Source: JBGAQP01 sp044220635 (GTDB lineage Bacteria; Pseudomonadota; Gammaproteobacteria; Burkholderiales; Usitatibacteraceae). From it: DNA of 36,427 bases. The notes beneath the pieces are model-generated. The model saw only the letters and a list, made by a program, of their open reading frames with translations. It was not told the DNA's origin and ran no database searches. The stretch covers positions 1 to 36,427 of the forward strand of contig JBGAQP010000031.1 of assembly GCA_044220635.1 (NCBI GenBank). Reading direction: 5' to 3'. This document shows, piece by piece, positions 7,827-15,662 of the stretch (its first letter is position 1; each line of letters opens with the position of its first letter). Made by a program: the position numbers and the translations under genes.

Positions 7827-7841
7827 ATATAATCATTCTCA
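7827..7841 (+). promoter_or_regulatory. TATAAT -10 element overlapped by a Fur-box-like sequence, before the iron ATPase gene
   Basis: ATATAAT-C-ATTCTCA (7827-7841) matches the 7-1-7 Fur consensus tgATAATnATTATCA at 11 of 14 half-site positions. It contains a perfect TATAAT (7828-7833). The ATG of the ATPase gene is at 7841, so transcription would start at or just before the start codon. No ribosome site precedes the ATG. Confidence 0.6.
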
Positions 7842-8905
7842 TGTCGACCGCCCTCGATCTCGATTCGATCCGCTTCGCCTATCCGGGCGGGACCCCGATT
7901 TGCGACGGCTTCAGCCTGCGGCTGAAGCAAGGCGAGATCGGCTGCCTGCTCGGTCCCAGCGGCTGCGGCAAGACCACGGTGCTGCGCTGCATCGCCGGCC
8001 TGGAGCCCATCGAGGCCGGCGAGATCCGCCTCGACGGCCAACCGGTGAGCACCGCCGGATTCACCCGCCCGCCGGAAACGCGGCGCATCGGCGTCGTGTT
8101 CCAGGACTACGCGCTTTTCCCGCACCTCACCGTCGCGGGCAATGTCGGTTTCGGCCTGCGCGCGCTCGACCGGTCGGCGCGGGAGGCCCGCGTGCGCGAA
8201 CTCCTCGCCTGCGTCGGCATGGGAGCGATCGCCGGAAAGCATCCCCACGAACTCTCCGGCGGGCAGAAGCAGCGCGTCGCGCTCGCCCGGGCGCTGGCCC
8301 AACGCCCGAGCCTGCTGCTCCTCGACGAGCCGTTTTCGAACCTCGACGTGGACCTGCGCGAGCGCCTGTCGCTCGAGGTCCGCTCGATCCTGAAGGAACA
8401 GGGCATCACGGCCCTGCTCGTCACCCACGACCAGCACGAGGCCTTCGCCATGGCCGACGTCGTGGGCGTGATGCGCAAGGGGCGCATCGAGCAGTGGGAC
8501 AGCGCCTACAACCTCTATCACCGGCCGCGCAGCCGCTTTGTGGCCGACTTCGTCGGCGAGGGCGTGCTGATCGACGGCGAGACACGCGACGAGGACGGGA
8601 TCGAGACCGTGCTGGGTTCGCTGCGGCACTGCCCGGGCTGCGATCTCCTGCCGGGCCAGGCGGTCTCGCTGCTGCTTCGGCCCGACGACATCCAGCACGA
8701 CGACGACAGCAGCCTCAAGGCCGAAGTCGTCAAGAAGTCCTTCCGCGGCGCGGAATTCCTCTACACCCTGCGGCTCGCCGACGGCAAGCAGGTGCTCTCG
8801 CTGGTGCCCTCGCACCACAACCACGCGATCGGCGAGCGCATCGGCATCAAGCTCGACGTCGACCACGTGGTGGCGTTTCCTCGCGCCGAGGGCGCGGACG
8901 ACTGA
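7841..8905 (+). CDS. ferric iron ABC transporter ATP-binding protein (FbpC-like)
   Basis: 354 aa. The ATPase domain has Walker A GPSGCGKTT (residues 38-46), Q-loop VFQDYALFP, signature LSGGQKQR, Walker B LLLLDEP and the H-loop in LLVTHDQHEA. The C-terminal third, after FVADFVGEG, is a TOBE-like regulatory domain ending in VVAFPRAE. It energises the importer whose permease is at 4612 and whose binding protein is at 6666. The ATG at 7841 is chosen because MSTALDLDSIRF aligns with the start of the ATPase fold and because a TATAAT and Fur-like box end right at it. A frame extending to 7745 would read through that regulatory strip. The lack of any ribosome site suggests a leaderless mRNA. The gene converges with a cytochrome gene 24 bases downstream. 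Confidence 0.9.
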   Translation: MSTALDLDSIRFAYPGGTPICDGFSLRLKQGEIGCLLGPSGCGKTTVLRCIAGLEPIEAGEIRLDGQPVSTAGFTRPPETRRIGVVFQDYALFPHLTVAGNVGFGLRALDRSAREARVRELLACVGMGAIAGKHPHELSGGQKQRVALARALAQRPSLLLLDEPFSNLDVDLRERLSLEVRSILKEQGITALLVTHDQHEAFAMADVVGVMRKGRIEQWDSAYNLYHRPRSRFVADFVGEGVLIDGETRDEDGIETVLGSLRHCPGCDLLPGQAVSLLLRPDDIQHDDDSSLKAEVVKKSFRGAEFLYTLRLADGKQVLSLVPSHHNHAIGERIGIKLDVDHVVAFPRAEGADD

Positions 8906-8929
8906 AGGCGCCGCCCGCGCGCGACGGCG

Positions 8930-9358
8930 CTACTTCGCCTGCAGCCGGTACACGTAGTCCGTGAGGGCGACGATGCGCGTGCGGACGAACACCTCGGCGT
9001 CGAAGGGCGAATCGCGGTAGTCCGCCGCCGCCTGCGCCTGGTAGTCGTTGCCCCAGATCGGCATCTCGCTCGTGCCGTGGTAGGCGACCTGCTGGCGCCC
9101 GTCGATGACTTGGTAGACGCGCTCGAACGGGAAGACGCCCCCGTTCCTGCGCGAAAGCGTCGTGATGTCCGCGCCCGCCTTCGTGTCGACCATGCCCGCG
9201 AACGGGCCGTCGCCCTTGCCGAGCTTGCCGTGGCAGCTCGCGCAATTCGATTCGTACTGGAGACGGCCGAAATCGAGCCCGCCGGCGGCATTCGCCACTC
9301 CGGCCGCGGCCAGGAGCGCCGCGCCGGCCAGCGTCGTCGCAATCCTCGTCGTTCTCAT
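8930..9358 (-). CDS. class I c-type cytochrome, copy B of a tandem pair
   Basis: 142 aa. A signal peptide (residues 1-24, ending ANA) directs it to the periplasm. The haem site is CASCH in YESNCASCHGKLGKGDG, and a likely axial Met lies in SEMPIWG. A monohaem electron carrier; partners are not evident from neighbours. It is paralogous to the gene just upstream (9445-9873), roughly 60% identical by eye, with the same length, the same first eight residues MRTTRIAT and the same C-terminal VDYVYRLQ-type ending. Probably cotranscribed with that copy. An 85-base gap with a strong inverted repeat separates the two and may tune their relative expression. Confidence 0.87.
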   Translation of the reverse strand: MRTTRIATTLAGAALLAAAGVANAAGGLDFGRLQYESNCASCHGKLGKGDGPFAGMVDTKAGADITTLSRRNGGVFPFERVYQVIDGRQQVAYHGTSEMPIWGNDYQAQAAADYRDSPFDAEVFVRTRIVALTDYVYRLQAK

Positions 9359-9394
9359 GGAACCCTCCGATCACCGCTGATTCGTTGTCCGGAA

Positions 9395-9414
9395 CCGGCG
9401 CCGTTCGGCGCCGG
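9395..9414. repeat. intercistronic inverted repeat between the twin cytochrome genes
   Basis: CCGGCGCCG-TT-CGGCGCCGG is a perfect 9-bp stem with a 2-base loop (or 8 bp with a 4-base loop). It lies between the stop of the upstream cytochrome gene and the start of the downstream one. No T-run follows on the minus strand, so it is more likely an mRNA stability or processing hairpin than a full terminator. Confidence 0.55.
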
Positions 9415-9444
9415 CCCTTTGCCTGCGATCGATCGCTGGCACGC

Positions 9445-9873
9445 CTACTTCACCTGGAGGCGGTAGACGTAGTCGACCAGCGCGACGATCCGCGCGCGGA
9501 CATAGGTCTCGGGATCGTACGGAACGTCGAAGTACGCCTCGCGGCTCTGCGCCAGGTAGTCGGCGCCCCAGATCGGCATGTCGCGCGTGCCGTGGACCTT
9601 GATGACCTCGCGGCCGTCGACGATCTCGTGGACGCGGGCATACGGGAAGACTCCGCCGTTCTTCTTGGCGAGCGTGGTGATGTCGGAGATCCGCTTGTCG
9701 ACGATTCCCGCGTACGGGCCGTCGCCCTTGCCGAGCTTGCCGTGGCAGACGGCGCAGTTCGAGTCGTACTCGCGCTTGCCGAAATCGAACTTCTCCTTGG
9801 CGCTCGCCGTGACACCCAGGCCGGTGGCGAGGGCGGCGATGGCGAAAACCGTTGCGATCCTTGTCGTTCTCAT
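9445..9873 (-). CDS. class I c-type cytochrome, copy A of a tandem pair
   Basis: 142 aa. It has a signal peptide (about residues 1-25), haem site CAVCH in YDSNCAVCHGKLGKGDG and a likely axial Met in RDMPIWG. Between them are conserved blocks ITTLAKKNGGVFPYARV and EIVDGREVIKVHGT that are shared with copy B. Periplasmic monohaem electron carrier by family knowledge. It is the first gene after a promoter with FNR/CRP-family class II geometry about 190 bases upstream, so it is probably induced by a change in oxygen, nitric oxide or redox state. The ribosome site GGAGG precedes the ATG. The PaaK-like gene lies upstream on the same strand, with 243 bases between them. Confidence 0.87.
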   Translation of the reverse strand: MRTTRIATVFAIAALATGLGVTASAKEKFDFGKREYDSNCAVCHGKLGKGDGPYAGIVDKRISDITTLAKKNGGVFPYARVHEIVDGREVIKVHGTRDMPIWGADYLAQSREAYFDVPYDPETYVRARIVALVDYVYRLQVK

Positions 9874-10069
9874 GGCGAACCTCCACTCTGGACATCGAAC
9901 CGTCTCGAAACGTCGCCCGATTCGGGGCGGCGCTCGTTCGATGGCGCTGGAGGCCGGCGGCTGGAGACGAAAGCGGAGCGGAACTTCGCGGCGGGCGACG
10001 CCCCGGGTGGCCCGGAACGCGAATGCTCTTGTCAGCCCCCAGGAACCAGGGAACGACGGGGCTTCTGAG

Positions 10070-10111
10070 ATTAGACCCCCGAATCGCGCGATGCCCGTTG
10101 ACGGGAGTCAA
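10070..10111 (-). promoter_or_regulatory. class II FNR/CRP-family promoter for the twin cytochrome genes
   Basis: TTGAC-N4-GTCAA (10098-10111) is a perfect palindrome with the exact half-site spacing of FNR-family sites (TTGAT-N4-ATCAA). On the minus strand it is followed after 22 bases by TCTAAT (10070-10075). That places the site centre at -41.5 from the expected start near 10063, which is the class II activator position. The site lies in the gap between the PaaK-like gene and the cytochromes. Which regulator binds is unknown. Confidence 0.65.
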
Positions 10112-10116
10112 CGAAG

Positions 10117-11349
10117 TCAGGAGTAACGCCGCGCGTCCTCGATGACCTTGCCGTCGTTGGGCAGGGCGCCCACGGCGACGAACCGCACCTCGCCGCGCAG
10201 CTTCGTGATCTCGCGCAACGTCGATTCGACTGCGCCCGTGAGCCCGGGATCCGCAGGGCCGTCGTGCTCCGCGCGCAGCGTCAGGATGTCGTTGCCGCCG
10301 TCGTTGTCCACGACAAGGCGGCCCCGCGCGAGCCCGTGCCGGCGCAGCACCTCGGCCACCTGCTCCGGGTGGACGAAGAGGCCGCGGGCCTTCGTCGTCT
10401 GGTCGGCGCGGCCCATCCAGCCCTTGATGCGCATGTTGGTGCGCCCGCAGGGGCTCGGGCCCGGAAGCACCGCCGAGAGGTCGCCCGTGGCGAAGCGCAC
10501 GAGCGGATAGTCCGCATTGAGCGTCGTCGCGACCACCTCCCCGACTTCGCCCTCGGCCACGGGGTCGCCCGTGCCCGGCCGAACGATCTCGACGATCAGT
10601 TCCTCCTCGATCACGAGGCCTTCGCGCGCGGCGGTCTCGTAGCCGACGGTGCCGAGGTCCGCCGTGCCGTAGACCTGGAACGCCTCGATGCCGCGGTCGC
10701 GGAGGAACTCGCGCACCGGGGGCAGGAAGGCCTCGCCGGAGACCACCGCCCGCGCGAAGGCGGGCTTCACGCCCAGTTCGTCGCACTTCTCGAGGACGAG
10801 CTTCAGGAACGAGGGCGTGCCGACGTAGCCCGACGGAGCGAGGTCGGCGATCACGCGCGCCTGCATCTCCGTCTGCCCCACCCCGCCGGGGATCACGGCG
10901 CAGCCGAGCCGGTGCAGCCCCGTCTCGAACATGCTGCCGGCGGGCGTGAGGTGGTAGGAGAAGCAGTTGATCACCACGTCGCCGGGCCGGAAGCCCGCGG
11001 CGTGGAGGGCGCGCGCCGTGCGCCAGAAATCGGGCCGCCGCCCCTCGGGGTCGTAGATCGGCCCCGGGGACATGAAGATCCGCGCGAGCCCCGAGGCGGG
11101 GGTCGCGTTGAGCCCCCCGAAGGGAAGCGCGGCGCGCTGAAGCGCGAGAAGGTCGGCCTTGCGCGTGAGCGGCAGCGCCGCGAGGGCCCGGCGGCTGGTC
11201 ACCGCGGCGCAATCGACGCCGGCGAGCACGCGCGCATAGTGGGCGCTCCTCGCGCGGGCGTGGGCGAGCTGCGCGGGAAGTGCGGCGAGCAGCGCGCGCT
11301 CGCGCTCGACCGGCGCCCGCGTCTCGAGGGGGTCGAAGGGCTCGCCCAT
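10117..11349 (-). CDS. phenylacetate-CoA ligase-like (PaaK family) protein with altered P-loop
   Basis: 410 aa, adenylate-forming fold of the PaaK type. Family marks include TPSFLKLVLEKC (178-189), VSGEAFLPPVREFL (203-216), YGTADLG (227-233), RFATGDL in the ATP-contacting region (284-290) and a C-terminal Lys in NDGKVIEDARR. The glycine-rich phosphate loop normally reading SSGTTGxP is absent; the aligned stretch is MSPGPIYDPEG (93-103). PaaK enzymes convert aryl-acetates to CoA thioesters, but here activity and substrate are uncertain. It is the last gene of the Liv operon. Its ATG overlaps the LivF stop by one base (TGATG), so the two are translationally coupled and it probably serves the transported compound. 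Confidence 0.8.
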   Translation of the reverse strand: MGEPFDPLETRAPVERERALLAALPAQLAHARARSAHYARVLAGVDCAAVTSRRALAALPLTRKADLLALQRAALPFGGLNATPASGLARIFMSPGPIYDPEGRRPDFWRTARALHAAGFRPGDVVINCFSYHLTPAGSMFETGLHRLGCAVIPGGVGQTEMQARVIADLAPSGYVGTPSFLKLVLEKCDELGVKPAFARAVVSGEAFLPPVREFLRDRGIEAFQVYGTADLGTVGYETAAREGLVIEEELIVEIVRPGTGDPVAEGEVGEVVATTLNADYPLVRFATGDLSAVLPGPSPCGRTNMRIKGWMGRADQTTKARGLFVHPEQVAEVLRRHGLARGRLVVDNDGGNDILTLRAEHDGPADPGLTGAVESTLREITKLRGEVRFVAVGALPNDGKVIEDARRYS

Positions 11350-12161
11350 CAGCCGAGCCAGCGCTTGCGCCGGCGGTAGTGCTTCGTGTCGCGGAAGCTC
11401 CGGCGCCCGCCCGTGGAGATGCCGAGGTAGAACTCCTTCACGTCCTCGTTCTCCGCGAGGCTCTTGGCGCTGCCCTCCATGACGACGCGCCCGTTCTCGA
11501 GGATGTAGCCGAAGTCGGCGAAGCGCAGCGCCACCATCGTGTTCTGCTCGGCGAGCAGGAAGCTCACCTTCTCCTTCTGGTTGAGGCTCTTCACGATCTC
11601 GAAGATCTCCTCGACGATCTGCGGGGCGAGTCCCATCGAGGGCTCGTCGAGCAGGATCATCGTCGGCCGGGCCATGAGGGCGCGGCCGATCGCCGTCATC
11701 TGCTGCTCGCCCCCCGAGGTGTAGCCCGCGAGCGAGGCGCGCCGCTGCTTCAGGCGGGGGAAGAATTCGTAGACCTTCTCCAGGTCGAGGCGGATCTCGG
11801 AACGCGCCGCCTTGCGCGTGTAGGCGCCGGTGAGCAGGTTCTCCTCGACGCTCAGGTGCGCGAAGCAGTGCCGGCCCTCCATCACCTGGATCACGCCGCG
11901 CTGCACGAGGTCCGAGGGACTCATGCGGTCCACGCGCTCGCCGCGGAAGGCGATCGCGCCCTTGGTCACCTCGCCGCGCTCGGCGCGCAGGAGGTTCGAG
12001 ACCGCCTTGAGGGTCGTGGTCTTGCCCGCGCCGTTGGCGCCCAGCAGCGCGACGATACCGCCCTCGGGCACGGCGAAGGAAACGCCCTTCAGCACGAGGA
12101 TCACGTGGTTGTAGATGACCTCGATGCCGTTGACGTCGAGGAGCGGTTTCGCGTCCGTCAT
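11349..12161 (-). CDS. livF: branched-chain amino acid-type ABC transporter ATP-binding protein LivF
   Basis: 270 aa. It has Walker A GANGAGKT (41-48), signature TSGGEQQ, Walker B MILLDEPSMGLAP and H-loop region LLAEQN, all characteristic of LivF. It is longer than the usual 235 or so residues because of a basic C-terminal tail after EFYLG, ending HYRRRKRWLG. With LivG (15663-16481) it energises the importer built from LivH and LivM. The gene follows the binding-protein gene after 61 bases and is coupled to the PaaK-like gene. Liv-type transporters also carry aromatic acids, urea, amides and dicarboxylates, so the name describes the family, not the substrate. Confidence 0.9.
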   Translation of the reverse strand: MTDAKPLLDVNGIEVIYNHVILVLKGVSFAVPEGGIVALLGANGAGKTTTLKAVSNLLRAERGEVTKGAIAFRGERVDRMSPSDLVQRGVIQVMEGRHCFAHLSVEENLLTGAYTRKAARSEIRLDLEKVYEFFPRLKQRRASLAGYTSGGEQQMTAIGRALMARPTMILLDEPSMGLAPQIVEEIFEIVKSLNQKEKVSFLLAEQNTMVALRFADFGYILENGRVVMEGSAKSLAENEDVKEFYLGISTGGRRSFRDTKHYRRRKRWLG

Positions 12162-12222
12162 TGCGGTGTCCGGGGGTCGCGGCCGGCGGGAGCGCTTCCC
12201 GCCGGCCCGTCCCGACGATCGC

Positions 12223-13542
12223 CTACTTCTCCTTCGAGCAGTCGCGCTGCTCGATCTTCTTCTCCGCGGCGTAGGCCTTCGCCGCCGCGTCGATCAGCGG
12301 CCGCAGGAACTTGCTGTCGGCCTCGTACCAGTCCGAGGTGTAGCTCCACTGGCTGCCGTCCCAGGTGTGGATCCGGCCCTTGCGCACGCCCTCGTGGTCG
12401 CGGCACGAGGTCTTCAGCGGCTGCACGATGCCCTCGAAGCCCAGCGCCTTGAGGCGCGCGGCGTCGAGGTTGAGGTTCTCCGCGCCCCAGCGCGTTTCCT
12501 CGCCGGTGACCACGCGCTTGCCGTACTTCGCCTGCGCGGCGCGGATGGACTCGACCACGAGCATCGCGGAGATCATGCCCCGGTTGTAGAGGACGTTGCC
12601 GACGTCCTCCTTCTTCGCGGCGGTGCCCTGCCCCTTGTCGTAGAGGTACTTCATCATGTCCCTGTGCACCGGGCGGTCCCTCTCGCTCGAGTGCCCCAGC
12701 GCGATGCCGTTGTAGCCCTTGCCGGCCGCCTCGGCGGGGAGCACGTCGGGCTCGGCCGAGGACCACCACACGCCGTACATCTGCAGCCTCGGGTAGGAGA
12801 CCGCGATCGCCTCCTTGATGGAGGTGGAGTTCATCACGCCCCAGCCCCAGAGGAAGACGTAGTCGGGGCGCTGCTGGCGGATCTGCAGCCAGGTCGCCTT
12901 CTGCTCGACGCCGGGGTGGGTCACCGGGAGCTTGATGAAGGTGAAGCCGTGCTTCTTCGCGTGCTCCTCGAGCACCTTGATCGGCTCCTTGCCGTAGGGC
13001 GAGTCGTGGTAGACGAGCGCGATCTTCTTGCCCTTGAGGCTGCCCTTCTTCGCCACGTGCTGCACGAGCATGTCGGCCGCGCTCCAGTAGGTGCCGAGCA
13101 GCGGGAAGTTCCACTTGAAGACGCTGCCGTCCGCGGACTCGCTGCGCCCGTAGCCCGTCGTCATGAGGGGGATCTTGTCACCGGGGACCTTCTCCGTGAG
13201 CGCGTACGTGATCCCGGTCGAGAGCGGGTTCACCGCGACGGGCTTCTTGCTCTTGAGCCGCTCGTAGCACTCCACGCCGCGGTCCGTCGCGTACCCCGTC
13301 TCGCACTCCTCGTAGGCGATCTTGAAGCCGTTCACGCCGCCGTCGCGCGCGTTCACGAGCTTCAGGTAGTCGACGAACCCGTCCGCCCAAGGCACGCCGT
13401 TGGGCGCATACGCCCCGGTGCGGTAGACCAGTACCGGAACGAAGATCTCGTTCGCTTGGGCGGCCGCCTCCGGGACCGCGCCGAGCGCGCCTGCCACGGC
13501 CATCGCCACCGCCGCGGCCTTCAGTCTCAATGTCGCTTTCAT
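12223..13542 (-). CDS. Liv-type ABC transporter substrate-binding protein
   Basis: 439 aa. The signal peptide (about 1-29, ending AAAQA) is followed by a type I periplasmic-binding fold: IFVPVLVYRTGAYAPNG, a lobe with IALVYHDSPYGKEP, then DYVFLWGWGVMNST. Longer than typical LivK (about 370 aa), it resembles the binding proteins of aromatic- or fatty-acid-type Liv systems rather than true leucine binders. Four Cys residues (CETGYATDRGVEC and two near the C-terminus) could form disulfides. The ATG at 13542 has an excellent ribosome site, AAAGGAGG, and is favoured over a TTG two codons upstream. It lies between the LivM and LivF genes in the operon. Confidence 0.88.
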   Translation of the reverse strand: MKATLRLKAAAVAMAVAGALGAVPEAAAQANEIFVPVLVYRTGAYAPNGVPWADGFVDYLKLVNARDGGVNGFKIAYEECETGYATDRGVECYERLKSKKPVAVNPLSTGITYALTEKVPGDKIPLMTTGYGRSESADGSVFKWNFPLLGTYWSAADMLVQHVAKKGSLKGKKIALVYHDSPYGKEPIKVLEEHAKKHGFTFIKLPVTHPGVEQKATWLQIRQQRPDYVFLWGWGVMNSTSIKEAIAVSYPRLQMYGVWWSSAEPDVLPAEAAGKGYNGIALGHSSERDRPVHRDMMKYLYDKGQGTAAKKEDVGNVLYNRGMISAMLVVESIRAAQAKYGKRVVTGEETRWGAENLNLDAARLKALGFEGIVQPLKTSCRDHEGVRKGRIHTWDGSQWSYTSDWYEADSKFLRPLIDAAAKAYAAEKKIEQRDCSKEK

Positions 13543-13606
13543 CTCCAACCTCCTTTTGTCGTGATGCTGCCGGGTGCCACAAGTCGGTCGAGCGCCCCCG
13601 GGGCGC

Positions 13607-14671
13607 TCAGTGCGGGAAAGGCCAGAGGCGCAGCTTCTCCTTGCCGATGGCCCAGAGCCGTGCGAGCCCGTGGGGCTCGACGATGAGGAAGAACACGATC
13701 AGGGCGCCGAAGACCATGAACTCGATGTGCGAGATCATCGCGGTGTTGAGCGGGATCCCGAGCCAGGTCGGCAGCTGGTTGAGCACGAGCGGCAGGATGA
13801 CGATGAAGGCCGCCCCCAGGAACGAGCCCAGGATCGAGCCCAACCCGCCGATGATCACCATGAAGAGCAGCTGGAAGGAGCGGTTCACGTCGAAGGCGAG
13901 CGGCTCCCAGGCCCCGAGGTGGACGAAGGCCCAGAGCGCGCCCGCGAGCCCGATGAAGAACGAGCTCACCGCGAACGCGGAGAGCTTCGCGGTGAGCGGG
14001 CGGATGCCGATCACCTCGGCGGCGACGTCCATGTCGCGCATCGCCATCCACGACCGCCCCATCCGGCCGCGCACCAGGTTCTTCGCCACCAGCGCGAACA
14101 GGCACACGATCGCGAGGACGAAGAGGTACTTCTCCACCGGCCCGTCGATCGTCCAGCCGAAGACCGTGAGCGGCGGCGCGGCGACGGAGCCCGACGACGA
14201 GTCGTTGGTGAACCACTTGACCCGCGCGAACATCCAGTCGAGGAAGAACTGCGCGGCGAGCGTCGCCACCGCCAGGTAGAAGCCCTTGATCCTCAGGCTC
14301 GGCACCCCGAAGAGGATGCCGACGACCGTCGCGCAGGCCCCGGCGAGCAGGAACACCACGAGCAGGTTGAGGTCCGGGACGCGGATCACGAAGTTGTAGG
14401 CCGCATAGGCGCCCACGGCCATGAATCCCCCGGTGCCCAGGGAGACCTGGCCGCAATAGCCCACGAGGATGTTGAGGCCGATCGCCGCGAGCGCGAGGAT
14501 GAGGAACGGGATCAGGATCGCGCGGAAGAGGTAGTCGCTCGCGACGAAGGGCACCACGACGAACGCGAACACGACGAGCAGGCCCACGAAGACCCGGTCC
14601 TGCAGCACCGGGAAGATCTGCTGGTCGCTCTCGTAGGAGGTCTTGAACTGGCCGGCTTCGCGGTAGATCAC
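13607..14671 (-). CDS. livM: Liv-type ABC transporter permease LivM
   Basis: 354 aa, with eight to ten hydrophobic segments. The LivM hallmark GYCGQVSLGTGGFMAVGAY spans about residues 71-89, and a second family motif, MVIIGGLGSILGSFLGAAF, lies near the C-terminus. The N-terminal 25 residues are polar and cytoplasmic. It pairs with LivH, whose gene ends 4 bases upstream, to form the membrane channel. The frame ends WPFPH and is followed by 64 bases before the binding-protein gene. Confidence 0.9.
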   Translation of the reverse strand: MIYREAGQFKTSYESDQQIFPVLQDRVFVGLLVVFAFVVVPFVASDYLFRAILIPFLILALAAIGLNILVGYCGQVSLGTGGFMAVGAYAAYNFVIRVPDLNLLVVFLLAGACATVVGILFGVPSLRIKGFYLAVATLAAQFFLDWMFARVKWFTNDSSSGSVAAPPLTVFGWTIDGPVEKYLFVLAIVCLFALVAKNLVRGRMGRSWMAMRDMDVAAEVIGIRPLTAKLSAFAVSSFFIGLAGALWAFVHLGAWEPLAFDVNRSFQLLFMVIIGGLGSILGSFLGAAFIVILPLVLNQLPTWLGIPLNTAMISHIEFMVFGALIVFFLIVEPHGLARLWAIGKEKLRLWPFPH

Positions 14672-14675
14672 GGTC

Positions 14676-15659
14676 TCATACCCGGTCGATGTGCTTCTCG
14701 CCGAAGAGCCCCTCGGGGCGGAAGAGCAGGAAGACGAGCGCGAGGACGTAGGCGAACCAGTTCTCGATGCCCCCGCCGAGCATCGGGCCGAGGTAGACCT
14801 CGGAGAGCTTCTCGCCCAGCCCGATGATGAGCCCGCCGACGATCGCGCCGGGCACCGAGGTGAAGCCCCCGAGGATCACCACGGGCAGCGCCTTCAGCGC
14901 GACCAGCTGCAGGGAGAACTGCACGCCGAGCTTCGATCCCCAGACGATGCCCGCGACGAGGGCGACGAACCCCGCCACGCTCCAGACGATCACCCAGATG
15001 CGATTGAGCGGGATGCCCACGGACTGCGCGGCCTGGTGGTCGTCGGCCACGGCGCGCAGGGCCCGTCCCGTGCCCGTCTTCTGGAAGAAGAGCGCCAGCA
15101 CGGCGACGAGGACCGCGGAGATCAAGGCCGCGATCACGTCCTCCATGTTCACGAGGATCCCGCCCTCGAACGTCGTCTCGAGCAGGATCTTCGGCTCCTT
15201 GGGCATCCCGACGTCGAGCGTGTAGATGTCGCTGCCCCACACGGTCTGCCCGAAGCCGTCGAGGAAATAGGCGATCCCGAGCGTGGCCATGAAGAGCACG
15301 ATGTCGGGCTGGCTCACGAGCGGGCGCAGCACGAGGCGCTCGATGAGGAAGGCGAGCGCCACCATGATCGCGATGGTGAGCGCGAGCGCCAGGACGAAGG
15401 GCATCCTCTCCATGAGGCGCACGAGCGAGAGCGCGGCGAAGAGCACCATCGCGCCCTGCGCGAAATTGAAGACGCCGGAGGCCTTGAAGATCAGCACCAG
15501 GCCGAGCGCCACGAGCGAATAGAGCACCCCGGACATCAGCCCGCCCAGCACGACCTCGAGCCACTGGGGAAAGCGCGCGTCGCCCACGAGCATCGGCGCG
15601 AGCGCCCCCGCCGCGAGCAGCGCGAAGAAGGCGGCGGTGAGGCTGTGGCGCGCGTTCAC
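14676..15659 (-). CDS. livH: Liv-type ABC transporter permease LivH
   Basis: 327 aa, slightly longer than usual because of a signal-like N-terminal hydrophobic segment (residues 8-25). The LivH motif GVFNFAQGAM (62-71) and the downstream ATLGIAYFLDGFGQ are present. A cytoplasmic loop with GRALRAVADDHQAAQSVGI contacts the ATPase, and the C-terminus has PGAIVGGLIIGLGE. It starts 3 bases after the LivG stop and ends 4 bases before LivM, so these genes are on one transcript. Confidence 0.9.
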   Translation of the reverse strand: MNARHSLTAAFFALLAAGALAPMLVGDARFPQWLEVVLGGLMSGVLYSLVALGLVLIFKASGVFNFAQGAMVLFAALSLVRLMERMPFVLALALTIAIMVALAFLIERLVLRPLVSQPDIVLFMATLGIAYFLDGFGQTVWGSDIYTLDVGMPKEPKILLETTFEGGILVNMEDVIAALISAVLVAVLALFFQKTGTGRALRAVADDHQAAQSVGIPLNRIWVIVWSVAGFVALVAGIVWGSKLGVQFSLQLVALKALPVVILGGFTSVPGAIVGGLIIGLGEKLSEVYLGPMLGGGIENWFAYVLALVFLLFRPEGLFGEKHIDRV

Positions 15660-15662
15660 GGG

